Positions 1-11,884 of a stretch of 64,000 nt of DNA are shown here, one piece after another. This DNA is from Amaranthus tricolor (Eukaryota > Streptophyta > Magnoliopsida > Caryophyllales > Amaranthaceae). How positions within the stretch are numbered: the first letter of the stretch is position 1; the number at the start of each line of letters is the position of its first letter. Below the pieces are notes generated by a model. It made no database searches, was not told where the DNA came from, and saw nothing but the letters and a program-made list of their open reading frames with translations. Where the stretch lies: the NCBI RefSeq assembly GCF_026212465.1, contig NC_080052.1, forward strand, positions 17,391,239 through 17,455,238, given 5' to 3'. Both the position numbers and the translations under genes were made by a program.

Positions 1-116
1 TCCCAACAAATAATAAGATAGGAGTGGTAAAAGAATTGAAAACTAAACATTTTCCAAAATTTATACAAATGTAATATTTATAGTATATTGCCTACAATTA
101 ACCCATATAAATTAAT

Positions 117-355
117 ACTCCCTCAAGTTCACTGAAATGGGACATTCACTTTTTGACACTATTCCCTTATTACTCTTAATTTGTATTTTGTTTGTAATCT
201 ATAAGTTAAAATATAGTCAAGTGAGATATTGTTTGATTCATCTCAATGCAAATAGCGTGAAAAAGTATAATAAGAAATATTAAGTATTGAATAAGTGTAT
301 AGGATAGCGTGAAAAAGTAAATGTCTCATTTTCAATGAATTAGAAAGATGTATCA
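117..355. mobile_element. Stowaway-like MITE remnant
   Basis: The left end reads CTCCCTCAAGTTCACTGAAA and the right end carries a diverged match in opposite orientation (CATTTTCAATGAATTAGAAA). The body shares the words 'actcttaatttgta', 'ataagttaaaat' and 'tagtcaagtgagat' with better preserved copies near 22972-23225, 24228-24490 and 62143-62400. Stowaway elements start CTCCCTCC and duplicate TA. The terminal match is weak here. Confidence 0.45.
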
Positions 356-608
356 CTTTTCATAGATAAATTTTTAGGATCGATTATCATCTAATCCTCT
401 CATTTCCTTTTACTATCTTATCACAACAAAAATTTTAAAAATAATAGCTTATTGCATTTGGAACAAATAGTGTAAGATATGTACAAAATTTGTCAATCAC
501 AAATAAAGCTCCCCTAATTATCAAATAGCTTCATTTTAGCAGCAATCAACACGTCTAAAAAGCATAGTTAATTACAACAAATTGTGACATGATTCATATA
601 AGCTAACA

Positions 609-1457
609 GGGGCGAAGTTACATGGGCCGGGAGGCCCGGTTGCCCTTGTCAAAAATTCAATCTTTTATATTCTTTGTTTTGGCTCCTTTTATTAATAAGT
701 ATAAGATAAGAAATATAGTTTGAAAGTGCAAAAATATAACTAGAATTACTATATGACTCAATGGTAATAGATTTGTAAAGGGATCAAATAGAAATTTGAA
801 CTTATTTTAGTGCACGTCGTGATCCTGAACTTTCAACTTTTTCATATGGTGAACAAAATGTAAAATTCTTTGTTAATTCAAGTACTCATTTCGAATAGAT
901 TTTTCAAAAAAGTGCTCCATAAGGATGATTGGGGCATTTGTTTTTATGTAAAAAAGTTGTTATGATGAATAATAATAATATAAAATCACTAAAATCTTAA
1001 CGTTTTGTCTACCAATTGGAAAATTTATAAATTTAGGTCCCCATGCGTATTCAAACGTGTTTGTCCACCACGTGAAAAAGCCAAAAATTCGAGGTCACTA
1101 CATGAAATTTCCCAATTTATATGATATGTCATTACTCTTTATCTTTCATAATTTTACATTCATCATTGTTAGTGTATGTTGATATTTTTGCTATCCTAAG
1201 TTTAATAATATTTTTTTGGAGACTTACTAGGCGAATATTAGAGTCAAAAACATTTAATGTTTTTCAAAATGGATAATCTTAAAAAAGCTTTAAGTCTATT
1301 TGTTGATTAAAACTTTTCATATGATTCAAGTTAATTAAGTCTATATAATTTAAAATTTTTCATAATTTAATTAACTAAATTTTATACATAGTAAATAATT
1401 TATTTGTATGTCGATTATTTGTATGTCCACCAATATTCAAAATCTTGACTTCGCCCA
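609..1457. mobile_element. hAT-like non-autonomous element
   Basis: The left end GGGGCGAAGTTACAT and the right end ACTTCGCCCA are inverted matches. Flanks AGCTAACA (601-608) and AGCTAATT (1458-1465) could be an imperfect 8-bp target duplication, as hAT elements make. The short GC-rich stretch 'gggccgggaggcccgg' just inside the left end is typical of this kind of plant element. No transposase coding is visible. A second repeat (789-1113) appears nested inside. Confidence 0.5.
789..1113. mobile_element. nested MITE remnant related to 53262-53607
   Basis: Both ends share words with the Mutator-type MITE at 53262-53607: 'aaatttgaact', 'tcctgaactttcaactttt', 'ttttgtctacca' and, at the right, 'ccaccacgtgaaaaagc' with 'catgaaatttccc'. 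It lies inside the hAT-like element 609-1457, so it would be a later insertion. The target duplication is not clear. Confidence 0.4.
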
Positions 1458-1748
1458 AGCTAATTGTTTTGGCATGTAAAAATTTAGTTTTTGCGGTAAT
1501 CAGTAATAATCTATATGAGATCAGACGAATATAAAAGTTCCTGAATTTGCCACTGTTTTTATTAGTAAAAGTCTATTAAAAAGGTTTTTATTTTCAAATC
1601 TATGGTACATCACTATGAAATCAATATGAGATCGGAGATTGAGCAATGAGCATTGTCAATCTCAGCCTCTATATATAGTTTAAATTGCACTAAAAGAACA
1701 AATCAATCTAACTATAGACATCAATCATAAATCATAATATACCTAAAA

Positions 1749-1749
1749 C

Positions 1750-1787
<38 letters not shown>

Positions 1788-1790
1788 GAA

Positions 1791-1857
<67 letters not shown>

Positions 1858-1878
1858 TAATAATATTATTATTATCAT
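1749..1878. repeat. (AAT)n/(ATT)n microsatellite, palindromic
   Basis: A run of ATA/AAT triplets (about 1749-1788) is followed directly by ATT triplets (about 1791-1853) and a short mixed tail. Because AAT and ATT are complements, the block can fold on itself. Open frames through it encode only poly-Ile or poly-Asn and are not genes. Confidence 0.95.
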
Positions 1879-2300
1879 TATTTTTTTGAACAAAGAAAAA
1901 ATTTTCAATGAATAAACCAACTCTTTTATAGCGCATTAGTATGCAAATAAAACCCATCTTCTAAAAAGTTAAGGGTTGAACCATTTCACTCTTTATATGC
2001 ATAAAGAGAGGAAAACACCTCAAAAAGAAAAATAAGTTTATACACACAGGGGACATTTGTCAACAAAAATGATAATAATATTTATTATACGAGTAAATTA
2101 GGAAACAAAATAAAAGATAGACAAATATATAACACATTTTGAAACACGATTTGGTGTTAAATTTTAGATTTAATGCTATATTAGGTAATATAATAAATGT
2201 TTATATGATTAAACAATTATAATATATTCTTATTTACAATTTAAAATTGATTTTATCTTTAATAACAAACCTTCTGTAGGCGTCTGTTAGCTAGATCTTA

Positions 2301-2318
2301 TTAATAATAATAATAATA

Positions 2319-2366
<48 letters not shown>

Positions 2367-2446
2367 ATGATAATTATTATTATTATTATTATTATTATTG
2401 TTGTTGTTGTTGTTGTTATTAGTATTTTATCATAAAAAAAGGGGGC

Positions 2447-2493
<47 letters not shown>

Positions 2494-2527
2494 GTTATTG
2501 TTATTATTATTATTATTAATATTATTA
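2301..2527. repeat. ATT/AAT/GTT compound microsatellite
   Basis: Two long ATT runs (about 2301-2400 and 2446-2527) flank a GTT run (2398-2417) and a short unique stretch. The first run begins with AAT triplets and so can fold back on the ATT part. It is followed by 'gtctcttaagagaccgtctctttgagagac' type repeats, common in plant intergenic DNA. Confidence 0.95.
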
Positions 2528-3091
2528 CAGCTAGTCTCTTAAGAGACCGTCTCTTTGAGAGACATATTTAAGTCTAGCCCATTAAAAGATTAATGCCTAT
2601 TTATCATATTTTTACTGCCTACTTATATTATTTTTGATGCTACTTACGTATCATTAATATCTATTTTCAATATTATAAATGTAAACTTACATTATTCTTA
2701 ATGTATACTTATAATAATTTTAAAAATATATAATAAGCTGACCCAATTAAAAATAGTCCAACAATAAGAATTTGTGTTATTATTATTGTTATAACCCACA
2801 CATATATGGTAAGTTATCTTCATAATCCTTTAAAAAAAGATTACTAGTATTTAGTTGATATGAGGGTCATTATTATCCAAAAGAGGATAGAAAATCACAA
2901 AAAAGAGGTAGAAAATCCGTTTACAATAGAAAGCATATATACTAATAAATCTCAAAAAATCTGATCCAGCCAAGCAATACTTACAATGGGGTGGGTGGGT
3001 GAATTTCAAAAGCTTTAAAAAGGGGTAAAAGATTGAATCAAGTCAAAGTCAATTTCTCATTTTTTTTTCTTTAAGATTTTGAAACTTAAAG

Positions 3092-3129
<38 letters not shown>
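3092..3129 (+). repeat. poly(A) tract in presumed 5' UTR of SPEAR/TIE gene
   Basis: An almost uninterrupted run of A ends 5 bases before the predicted start codon at 3135. It may be part of the 5' UTR or a length-variable tract prone to assembly error. Confidence 0.85.
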
Positions 3130-3134
<5 letters not shown>

Positions 3135-3135
<1 letters not shown>

Positions 3136-6100
3136 TGGAAAATTACTTAGGTGATGAAACAAACAACAACAATAACATGAAAAACAATTCATCTTCTTGT
3201 AATTCAAAAAAGGGAAAGAGTTCAGAGAAAACAAAACAGCCTCAAAGAGGTCTTGGTGTTGCTCAATTAGAAAAAATTAGGTTACATACCCAATTGGCTA
3301 GTATGGGCATCTATCCTAACCCTCAACTTTCTTACCCCGATACTTTTTTTAGTTCTTCATTTCAGGTTCTTTTTTTTCTCTTTTTTAATCTTTACATTTA
3401 ATTTTTTTCTTGCATTATGAATCATCATCTATTTTAGGCTTTTTCGGCTAAATTTATGACTTTTTTTTTTTATTTTGTGTATTTTTACAAAAAAATATAA
3501 TCATGTAGCAGGTTCCTGAGGAGTTGAGGATTCAAGCTGAGTATCAAGCAGCATTACAGCAATCATCCACGGGAGGAGTACCGCCTTCATTTTGTTACCC
3601 TTCGGTGCCGCCTTCATATGCTTACCTGTACCATCCCAATAACTACATGGTATTTTTTTTTTATTACCGAGTAGAGTAGTGGGGATAGGACTGGGTGAAT
3701 CAAACTCAAGACTTTACCTGAAAAATATCATTTTTATTTTAATTGAAACTAGATTTAATTATCAATTTATTCCTGTGAGAATTGGGGGAATTTTTTTATA
3801 AAATTGAGTTCGACTAAATTAAAAAGGATTAACGCAAAAATACTAAGAAATAATATTTAGTGTTAGTGTTATTATTTTTATTCTTTTTACTTGATTAATG
3901 GATACCAAAGCAAAAATTTTCATAAAATATATGTTAGATTAAATTCAAAATTTGATATTGTAATTAAACTTTGTGGCAAGAATAGATGATATTCAAGTTT
4001 TATAATTAATTTACTGAATTATTTAGATTTTTTTATATCTCAAAATCAAATTGTCTCATTTTGCAATGATAAACGTTTTGGCTTGGTAATATAACTTTAA
4101 CTATAAAAGAAGATTTTTATTAACAATTTCTCATTATCACCTAATAACATCTAGTGGAATACATTTGAATGAATTTTATTAAGAAAATAAGATAATTAAA
4201 GTAACACCGTTTGAGAGATTATAGTCATAGTAGATTACAATATATTTTTAAAATCCTGTAAAAATATGTTTAAAGTAAAAATGGCATCTGTATAAACTTA
4301 TTGTGAAAGAGTGTAATATTAAATTAGAGTAAATTTCCTAAAAACTTTTTTATACCATATATATTTATTGGAAAATAAAATCTTATTAAATTGAATTATA
4401 AATAATATTGCAGATAGGAATGGAAAATCGTATCGAAAGGGGAAGCGACATCAGATATGCTGAATCCCAGCCATGTAATACAACGAGGTATGCATTGTTC
4501 TTTCTCAAATTAATTAGGATTTCATACCATATTTGTTCAGATCTAAAATTAAATATTTATATTTTATCTCAAATAAAAAAAATTTTCCAAGTAAAGTTTT
4601 TTAAAATACGTGCTGAAAGTATTATACTAAAATATACTTCAACCGTTTCTTAATGTTTTTGTCGTTTAGAATATTCTACTTTTGAGAGTTAAAATTGATT
4701 AAGATTTTTAAGACACATATAGATATAAAATATATCTATGTGAGATCTCGTTAGATTCGTCTTAATGTATTTTTTTTACTATATATTTTTTATAATTTTT
4801 TATGATGTGCATTTATAGATAAGGGAAATTCCACGTGGTAGTATCGAACTTTCATGAAACACCAATGGTAGAACTTTTGTAAGATTTTTCCACATAATTG
4901 CATCCAATTTACACCTTATTTAACTGTCGTAGCATTTTCCGTTAAATTATTGTCAATTGCCTTTTAATTCACCTTTTTGACGTTTCTACTCTTATTAAGT
5001 GTTGATTGATGTCTTTATAATTTGCCCTAAACCATTTTATGCTCTCAAATGTTTATTTCACCATTTTGACGTTTAATTCATCAACGCTCTCAAATGTTTA
5101 AGGCAAATTATAAAGACAAGAGTCAACACTTAATAAGGATATAAACGTCAAAATGATGAATTAAACGAAAATTAATAAGAATTTAATGGAAAATGCTACG
5201 GCATTTAGATAAGGCATAAATTAGATGCTACCATGTGAAAAAATCTTACAAAAGTGCTACCACTGGCGTTTCATGAAAGTTCGATGTTACCATGTGGAAT
5301 TTCCATATAGATAATTAAGTCTCAAAATTTACTTTTTAAAACTGTGCAAAAAGTAAACGAGGTGAACAAAAAAGAATGGAGGGAGTACTTGAAATTATAG
5401 ATTATTTTTGTGGTTAAGGGTTTTTTAAATCACAAGTTGTGATATATAAAGGTTTAATTCTCATCATACACAGAAATAATTAATTATCTATCTCTTCATA
5501 TAGTACTAGTTTAGAAGTCTATGCAATGCACGGAGTTTAGTAAAGATATATAATGCAAGAAAAAAAACCCTTTAGTTTAAGAAAAGTATGTAAATACTAC
5601 ATATTTTAATAAAATAATTACTTAGGATAATATAACTTATTAAAATATTTAATCTAATTTAGCTCCTAAATTTGACTAAAAGAAAATTTTTGTGGTCTTC
5701 TAAAATTCAATGAAGTAAAAAAAATGATGTATGAATGAATTAAGCTTATTTTGAGTCGATTTAATCTAATTTATTTGGTTATAATTTTGAACTAATTTAA
5801 ACAACATTTAATAATTTAAATAAATATTTTTTTACTTACGAATAAATTTTTTTTAAACAATTAATTTCTTAAAATTTTTATTTAGTGTAAAGAATTAATA
5901 TAATGAAATCTTTTAATAATTATCTTATTTAGTTTTGATTTATTGAGGAAACTAAATTTCCACGCAATTAATTATGGCCTTTACTAAAAAAACTTACTTA
6001 ATTTAACTTTAAATTTATTAAGGAAAGCTCTAAGAAGCCGTCATATGTTATTTTTTAGTTCTTTTATTAGTATTTATGATGATATGATTATGATATGATT

Positions 6101-6790
6101 ATGATAAGTTAAATAAATATATTTTTGAAAAATAACTTTTTACATGCGGATATAATGTTTTTTTAACCAATTAATTTCTTAAAGATTTTTATTTTGGTTT
6201 AAAGAATTAATGTAAAGAAATCTTTTAATAATTATCTTATTTAGTTTAAATTTATTGAAGAAAATAAATTTCCACACAATCAATTATAGCCTTACTAAAA
6301 ATACTTACCTAATTTAACTTTAACTTTATTTTGGAAAACTTTAAAAAGTCATCATTATATGTTATTTTTCATTTATTTTATTAGTATTTATGATGATTAG
6401 TGTAACCTACCCTAAAAAAAATAAATAAATAAAATAAAAATGTTACTTATTTTTGTATTATCCCTGTATAATAATTAGGTTGAATCCTAATGACAACTTT
6501 TACATGGTCCGGGAGACCGAACAACTGCCTCCTCAACCAGCAGGAATAATTACTAGGCATCTTTTAAGCAATGTTGAGGTATTCATATTTTCGTTTTGAA
6601 ATATTTTCTAAGCATTAAATTATAAATCAATTACTGATTTTCCAATTTTAAATTTCATGCATAAAATCTTTTTTTTTTTCTACAGAAAAACCCTAGTAGC
6701 AAGAGTTTTAACGAGGCGATGAACTTTAGCAACCCAAATTCGGAAGCAAGTGGAAGTGGTTTAGATGTGGATTTGGAGCTTAAATTGTAA
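3135..6790 (+). CDS. SPEAR/TIE-type EAR-motif transcriptional repressor
   Basis: Five exons join in frame: 3135-3365, 3512-3649, 4414-4487, 6479-6578 and 6686-6790, giving about 215 residues; every junction is GT..AG. Seen: an Asn/Ser-rich start, a basic stretch (KKGKSSEKTKQ) followed by PQRGLGVAQLEKIRLHTQLA at about residues 36-55, a Pro/Tyr-rich middle, and a C-terminal LDVDLELKL, an EAR motif of the LxLxL class. Known: this combination defines the SPOROCYTELESS-like SPEAR family, which includes TIE1 (TCP interactor with EAR motif); these small nuclear proteins bind CIN-type TCP factors through the SPEAR region and recruit TOPLESS co-repressors through EAR, affecting leaf and organ growth. 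Length fits the family. The large intron 4488-6478 is swollen by MITEs and a tandem duplication. Which family member it is cannot be settled by eye. Confidence 0.88.
4637..5385. mobile_element. Stowaway-like MITE split by a second MITE
   Basis: Left end CTTCAACCGTTTCTTAATG and right end AAGAATGGAGGGAG are imperfect inverted matches flanked by TA on both sides (4635-4636 and 5386-5387). The body contains 'gtgagatctcgttagattcgtctta', the usual core of this repeat family. It is interrupted by the Mutator-type MITE 4823-5305. It lies in intron 3 of the SPEAR/TIE gene. Confidence 0.6.
4823..5305. mobile_element. Mutator-type foldback MITE with 9-bp target duplication
   Basis: The element begins GGGAAATTCCACGTGGTA and ends TACCATGTGGAATTTCCA. 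It is a long foldback: the two halves, about 230 bases each, are inverted copies (for example 'aagtgttgattgatgtctttataatttgccc' against 'gggcaaattataaagacaagagtcaacactt', shown here in pieces). The flanks TATAGATAA (4814-4822 and 5306-5314) are identical 9-mers, the length made by Mutator elements. Related copies are at 789-1113 and 53262-53607. Confidence 0.85.
5815..6405 (+). repeat. diverged tandem duplication (~290-bp unit) in intron
   Basis: The stretches about 5815-6075 and 6105-6405 share a series of words in the same order: 'ttaatttcttaaa', 'tcttttaataattatcttatttagttt', 'aaatttccac', 'acttaatttaacttt', 'attagtatttatgatgat'. They differ by many single changes and small gaps, so the duplication is old. 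It lies in the intron before exon 4 of the SPEAR/TIE gene. Confidence 0.7.
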
Positions 6791-8596
6791 TAATCTCAGT
6801 TAATTTTTAGGTTATTAGCTTAAGTTGGCGAATCGCCTTGTAGATTTATAATTAATGTTATTTATTTACATTAAAAAAAAATAATAATAAAAAAATAAAA
6901 AATAAACACACAGATATATAGTAGATAGGGACATCAAACATTAATGTTATTTCATCTACATTATTTGTACTTTATAGTTACACACCTTTAAGATGCAAAT
7001 AAAACCATTTTCTTGATAAAACTTGGTTATGAGAAATCAAATTTTTTATTATTGCAATAATATTTATTATTTGTTATTTATCATTAATTTTTCAAATTCG
7101 ACCGACTTAAGTTGATAATTAGCATTATAAGGTGCAAGTATATGCTAGATCTAGGATTAGACAAACCAAGAAAAAAAGTTAATAAGTTAATTAAGGTTAA
7201 CTGTTAACTTTATATGATTTATAAGCATTTCAATGTGTAAAACAGTTGATTAATTTTGCTAAAGAACTAAACAGAAGTATTATTCACTCTAAATCTCTTA
7301 AAACAGTTGGTGCGAAACATGACCCGTTGTTATACTAGATTAGTGATAGGACATCATTAATGTTAATCAAACAGGTTTCAGAGATAAGCATAATCTGCTT
7401 GGAGCGAGGTACCTGTTTTTTTTGGTAAGATGGTAAGATAGGACCATTCTACATTCTAAGTGAATCGTTTGTTTTTTCTCTTCAATTTACACTCTCAATT
7501 AAATCTAAATATGCATAAAAAAATACTATTGACAATCTCGAAAATATATTAAATTCCTTCGTTAAAAAATTTCATTATCTCTATCTTTTTTAAGTCATTC
7601 CAATTAAAGCATTACTCTGTTCATCCCACTCAATTTGCGTCATTTTCGATTTTACTCTTTCTTAATGATTTTACCCTATTTTTTATTTTGAGACGTAGGA
7701 GATACGTTACCCTGTTCATTGCAAAGGCTCATTAGGATCATCTTTGAGATACCAACAAGGGTTAGATCTCGAAAAGGTTTGATTCTTACTCTGTGAACGT
7801 ATTTGGATGCAAGGGACTAGCGGGGGATTGAACCTTGCAAATACCCCATCAACTAAGAGTCTTACACTCCAACTAGGAGGGTAGGAAAGGATTGATGGAT
7901 GTAGGAAATTGTTCCTCCAGGTTTTGGCCTTCACACACGAGGTTGAGGAAGGTGAAAATCTTGGAGGCAATCTCATGCCTGATTATCAAGGATCAAATTA
8001 CTCTTTATTTTATTTCCTACTTACCTCTGGTCAACCAAAAAAAATCTAAACCTCCATCATATGAACAAGTGATCAGTTAACCCATTGGGCTTCTTTATTT
8101 GTTATCTTCATGGTTGTAGTAATAGTTTAGCCCATTACCCATCTTTCATCACATATACCCTTAACACCTAATATGCCCTAAGTCCCACACCACACTACTC
8201 GTGGACACAGTGGCGAATTCAGGATTCGGAGTCTCAGGGGGCACCAACTAATGGACGAATTTCGATAGAGTATCATTTGTAAAATTAACAACTATTTTAC
8301 CCTTATTTGATAAAATTTTAAATACGACATACCATAAAAGAAAATGGAACAAAATAAATCAACTGGGTTAATTAAAAAAATGAGAAAAAATGAATAAATA
8401 AGACAAAATTACTAAAATAAATCATACTATTTAATATTTTTGCTGCTAAATGAAAAATGACAGTCTAACAGCCATTTGCCAAATGCAGCAATCTTATTGG
8501 TTAAATAAATTTGACGTAGCAAAAAAATTTTCAAATATAATCTGCAAAAAAATATATATTTTTTAAAAAAATTAGATTGTACTATTACCAAATAAA
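6791..8596. other. intergenic, no gene seen
   Basis: AT-rich sequence after the SPEAR/TIE stop. It contains the likely 3' UTR, a possible SINE (7700-7890) and, at 8211-8300, 'agtggcgaattcaggattcgg...gggggcacc', a phrase typical of plant repeat ends. No supported coding region is visible. Confidence 0.6.
7700..7890 (-). mobile_element. possible tRNA-derived SINE
   Basis: Read on the minus strand, GGTTCAATCCCC (7823-7834) resembles the pol III B box, with 'ctcttagttgatgggg' about 30 bases upstream as a weak A box. The following part ('tggtatctcaaagatgatcctaatgagcc') looks like a SINE tail. No target duplication was identified. It could be another dispersed repeat. Confidence 0.25.
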
Positions 8597-8619
8597 CACT
8601 AGTGGAAAAAAACGTATTT

Positions 8620-8915
8620 GCTGCTTATTATTTGCTGCGGTTATTGTATATACGCAGCAATAAATAGGAAAAAGAATAAGAAAAAAAAAAGCCAAACAAT
8701 TGCTGCGGTTTTTGAACATAACCGCAGCAAATAATCAATTGCAAGCTTAATTACTGCGGTTAAGCTTGTGACCGCAGCAAATAACCGTTACTCAATTACC
8801 TTAATTGCTGCGGTTAATTTGGGGCCCGCAGCAAATACGTTTAAAGCACTTGAAAATTATGTCAGCAGCATTAATTGCTGCGGTTTATCTCTTTGACCGT
8901 AGCAAATAGCATATT
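8620..8915. repeat. left subterminal GCTGCGG repeat array of CACTA element
   Basis: TGCTGCGGTT and its inverse ACCGCAGCAAAT alternate about every 30-45 bases (near 8632, 8653, 8700, 8722, 8752, 8771, 8809, 8826, 8876). Alternating orientations give short hairpins. The matching right array is 11885-12165. Confidence 0.9.
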
Positions 8916-9957
8916 AAAATGGCATTTTCATAAAATAAAACCCTTAAGCTTCTCTTTCATTACCACAAACAAACACACGCACGCGAACAACAGTGCTTCT
9001 TCAAACTTCATCTTCATCAAACTTCATCATCTTCTTCATTGAAAAAACATCGAACATTATCAAACTTCTTCAAGAAACTCAAATCAAGTGCAGCAGCCAT
9101 GGCCGCCTTCTTCACCTCGATTCTCTGAACAACACAATAACAATATTCCTTCTTGCCTTCGATTTTCGAAGAAATAAGGGGTAGTTGGGTTCCCTTTGAT
9201 TGCTGGGGCGTGAATTTGAAGCAAACAATCAACTTCTTGTTCTTCCTTTGAAATAGACGCCCAATTCTTCCTGCAAATTATGGTAATTGTTTTATCTATT
9301 CAATTCTTTTGTAAAGCGTAAATTTTAACCTAATTTTACTGAAATTTTGGGTTTTAGTGATTGATATTAGTTACTGAACGTTCGATTGCGAACCTTTGTG
9401 GTTATCCGCTGTGCCCCAATTTGTTGCCAAAATACCCTAGAAAAGTTCCAAGTCATTATCGAATTCTTCCATCAAAGGTGAGATAAATTCTTCGTAGATA
9501 AATAATTTCGATTGTTGAATTGTATTGTTGCTGGACGTATTCAATTTATGGCTGCGCATTACAGGATTTGAACCAGAGAATGCCAAGCCGAATGTGCAAA
9601 CTGATTCAGTTCCAAACGAGATTGACTAAGGTTACTGTCATGTCCAGTGAAGATACTACTAGATCCACGAAGGTTTCGATTGACTTTAAGCTAAATAAAT
9701 TCTGTTGTTTGGTATTGTAGTGTTTTGCTGTTGGTGTTTGTTTTTGGGCATAGCTCCTACTATTTTGATTGCAGCTACATATTTCTATTGTTGTGCCCTT
9801 TATTAGGTTGAGTAGTTGGTTTTAGAGTAGGTGGTAAGTGTTGGTTTTGTTTAGGTTTGAGAGAATTGTTAGTAGTTTTAGCTTTAAATCTTAGTGTTCC
9901 GTTGCAAATATATTGATTGGAGTCTAGCTAAGGTTTGGGTTGTCTGTTGCTCTGCCG

Positions 9958-10052
9958 TTGACTGCGGAGAAGGAACACAAAGAATATCCTTTGTATTTCA
10001 ATGGGCCAAAGCCATTTGCGTGTACGGTTAAGGCTGGAGAGATGTTATACTT
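9958..10052 (+). pseudogene. captured exon of a JmjC-domain protein 7-like gene
   Basis: The frame from 9958 reads LTAEKEHKEYPLYFNGPKPF followed by ACTVKAGEMLYL and stops at a good donor (tt|gtaagt, 10053). The YPLYFNGPKPFxCTVKAGExLYL pattern is that of plant JMJD7-like proteins, just before the second half of the JmjC (cupin) domain. No flanking JMJD7 exons are recognised, and no clear acceptor precedes it, so this is a captured piece rather than a gene. Recognition is from memory of the family; a protein search would settle it. Confidence 0.6.
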
Positions 10053-11261
10053 GTAAGTCCCTCTTATGCTCATTCATGTCATCGTGTTTCTTCCTTTAGA
10101 ATGTCAAAATTTTTATTTACAACTTGTCTTGTGAAAGCATGTATATAAACAGTTTGAACTAGTTTTCTCTAATGATCGCCCAATGACCACCGAGGGTCTC
10201 TTGTTTTCCACGCAGAGAGGTCTTTGTTTCTGGATTGTGGTTGTGATTTAAAGGAAGAGTTTTCGTACTGCACATGTAGGAAGGTTTCCGGCGACGGTAA
10301 TTTGGGTTATTGGCTGTATAAATATCGTATGTTACTTGGACTCGGAACTCATATCCCACACGTGTACGTGTCCAAGTGTCAGACTTAACTAATGAAATCA
10401 CTCGCAAAGGGAGTTTTTTTTTTTTAATTCCACAGGCTACTTTTTGGGGAAGGGGTTATTGGCACGAGTGCTTTATTGTTCTCTGTTATCCATTTTGGAA
10501 AGATCTTTTAGGCAGTTAGGCTGGTGTCTAATTCCTTTGATCTCGTTTGGGCACTTGAAAGATGGTGGTACATTATTTAGGATGGGTACATAACACATGC
10601 ATTTCTACGGTTTTGGTATGCTAGATTAGCATCAGTTATGCCAAGAATCAATTGTTGATTGATATTTGTGTTTAGAGTATATGAGACGGTTGATATATTA
10701 TGGGGTTGTTGTAGCAAAAGCTTGGTAGTTGGAATGCTAAACAAAAATGGGCAAAAAGGAACTGCAATGGGAATGTTTCTGGAGAGGAGGTTTACATGAA
10801 TTTTGACCTTGGAGGCTATGATCGGTATTGCTTTGGCAAACCAGAGTGCCTAAGAAGGCTATGATTCTGGGAACCAGTACACCTGAAAGCATAACTTTTC
10901 TGTAATTAGTATATCAGCATATCGCTCGGCTAGAGTAGTACCCAGAAAAAGAAATTAAAAAACGCTCTGCTTAAGATAGTAAACTATATGCAAAACATTG
11001 GTGTTAATGACGTGATTGGTACTGTAATAATTTGGAGCGTGTGGATTGATTATGGAAGTAAGAACAACGTGCAACTAGTGCTGTTATGATTCTTCACGCT
11101 CAAATTTGGCCTCAATATTGAAACTTTTAAGTGTATGTTTTTACATTAAATGTTTTGTATAATATTAAATAATGTTGAAATTTATGCAATGGCATCATGT
11201 ATTAGATCAGTTTTACTTTAAATGTCTTTGGCAGTGTATATCTTTGTGGCTGTGTGAGAAA

Positions 11262-11291
11262 CAGAGAGGGAGAGAGGGAGAGAGAGAGAGA
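11262..11291. repeat. (AG)n microsatellite
   Basis: Thirty bases of GAGA with a few interruptions inside the CACTA element. Confidence 0.8.
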
Positions 11292-11391
11292 CTACTTGGT
11301 GCAAAAATACAGTAACGGCCGCGGTGCGATAACGGATACGGAATTACGGTAACGACGGTTGCTAGATAAATGTATTAGATCAGTTTCTTCC

Positions 11392-11665
11392 GTTGACTGC
11401 GGCTACTACGCGCTGAAGTTTACGGACGATATTATAAATTCCGTGAAGGACTTTAGAGTCGAAAATATAGATGCCGTAAGTATTTGTTACGTTCTTAATT
11501 AAATATATTGTTGGTAAAATCTAATGTTTCTATATTAATCTTTTATTTTAATATTATATATAGGTTTTAAAAGACATTCCGAGGGAAACACGCCCTTTGA
11601 GAAGTGAAGAGATGCGCGAATTAAAAGACAAGATTGCCGTGTATCTTGCTAATATTTGTCCTTGA
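11392..11665 (+). pseudogene. C-terminal remnant of an Ulp1-like (C48) cysteine protease
   Basis: Two exons join in frame: 11392-11475 and 11564-11665, with donor gtaagt and acceptor tatatag. The first reads VDCGYYALKFTDDIINSVKD; the DCGYY motif holds the catalytic Cys of SUMO-protease-type C48 peptidases. The second contains RPLRSEEMRELKDKIAVYLA and ends at a stop. Ulp1-like protease ORFs are commonly carried by plant CACTA and MULE elements, so this is most likely the 3' end of the parent transposon's own protease gene. The His and Asp of the triad and all upstream exons are missing, so it cannot be active. Confidence 0.7.
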
Positions 11666-11884
11666 TAAATTGTAATTAGTATAGATTATTTTTTATACTT
11701 TAATGTATATATATATATGTACGTACATAATATTATATTATATATACGAGCGAGAGTTTATTATTACAAAGAGATTAATGTTGATTATCTGTGATTATCA
11801 TTGGATTAATCACTGTTATTACATTGTATTATTATTGCATTATTATAAGGATAAAACGGAAAATGAAAAAAAAAATTGAAGTAT

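Noticed and set aside
7716..7976. 86-codon open frame on the minus strand
   Set aside because: It reads through a repeat with a pol III B-box-like word and has no domain; treated as a possible SINE.
9520..9720. 66-codon frame inside the first CACTA element
   Set aside because: No recognisable domain; part of the captured or degraded interior, not supported as a gene.
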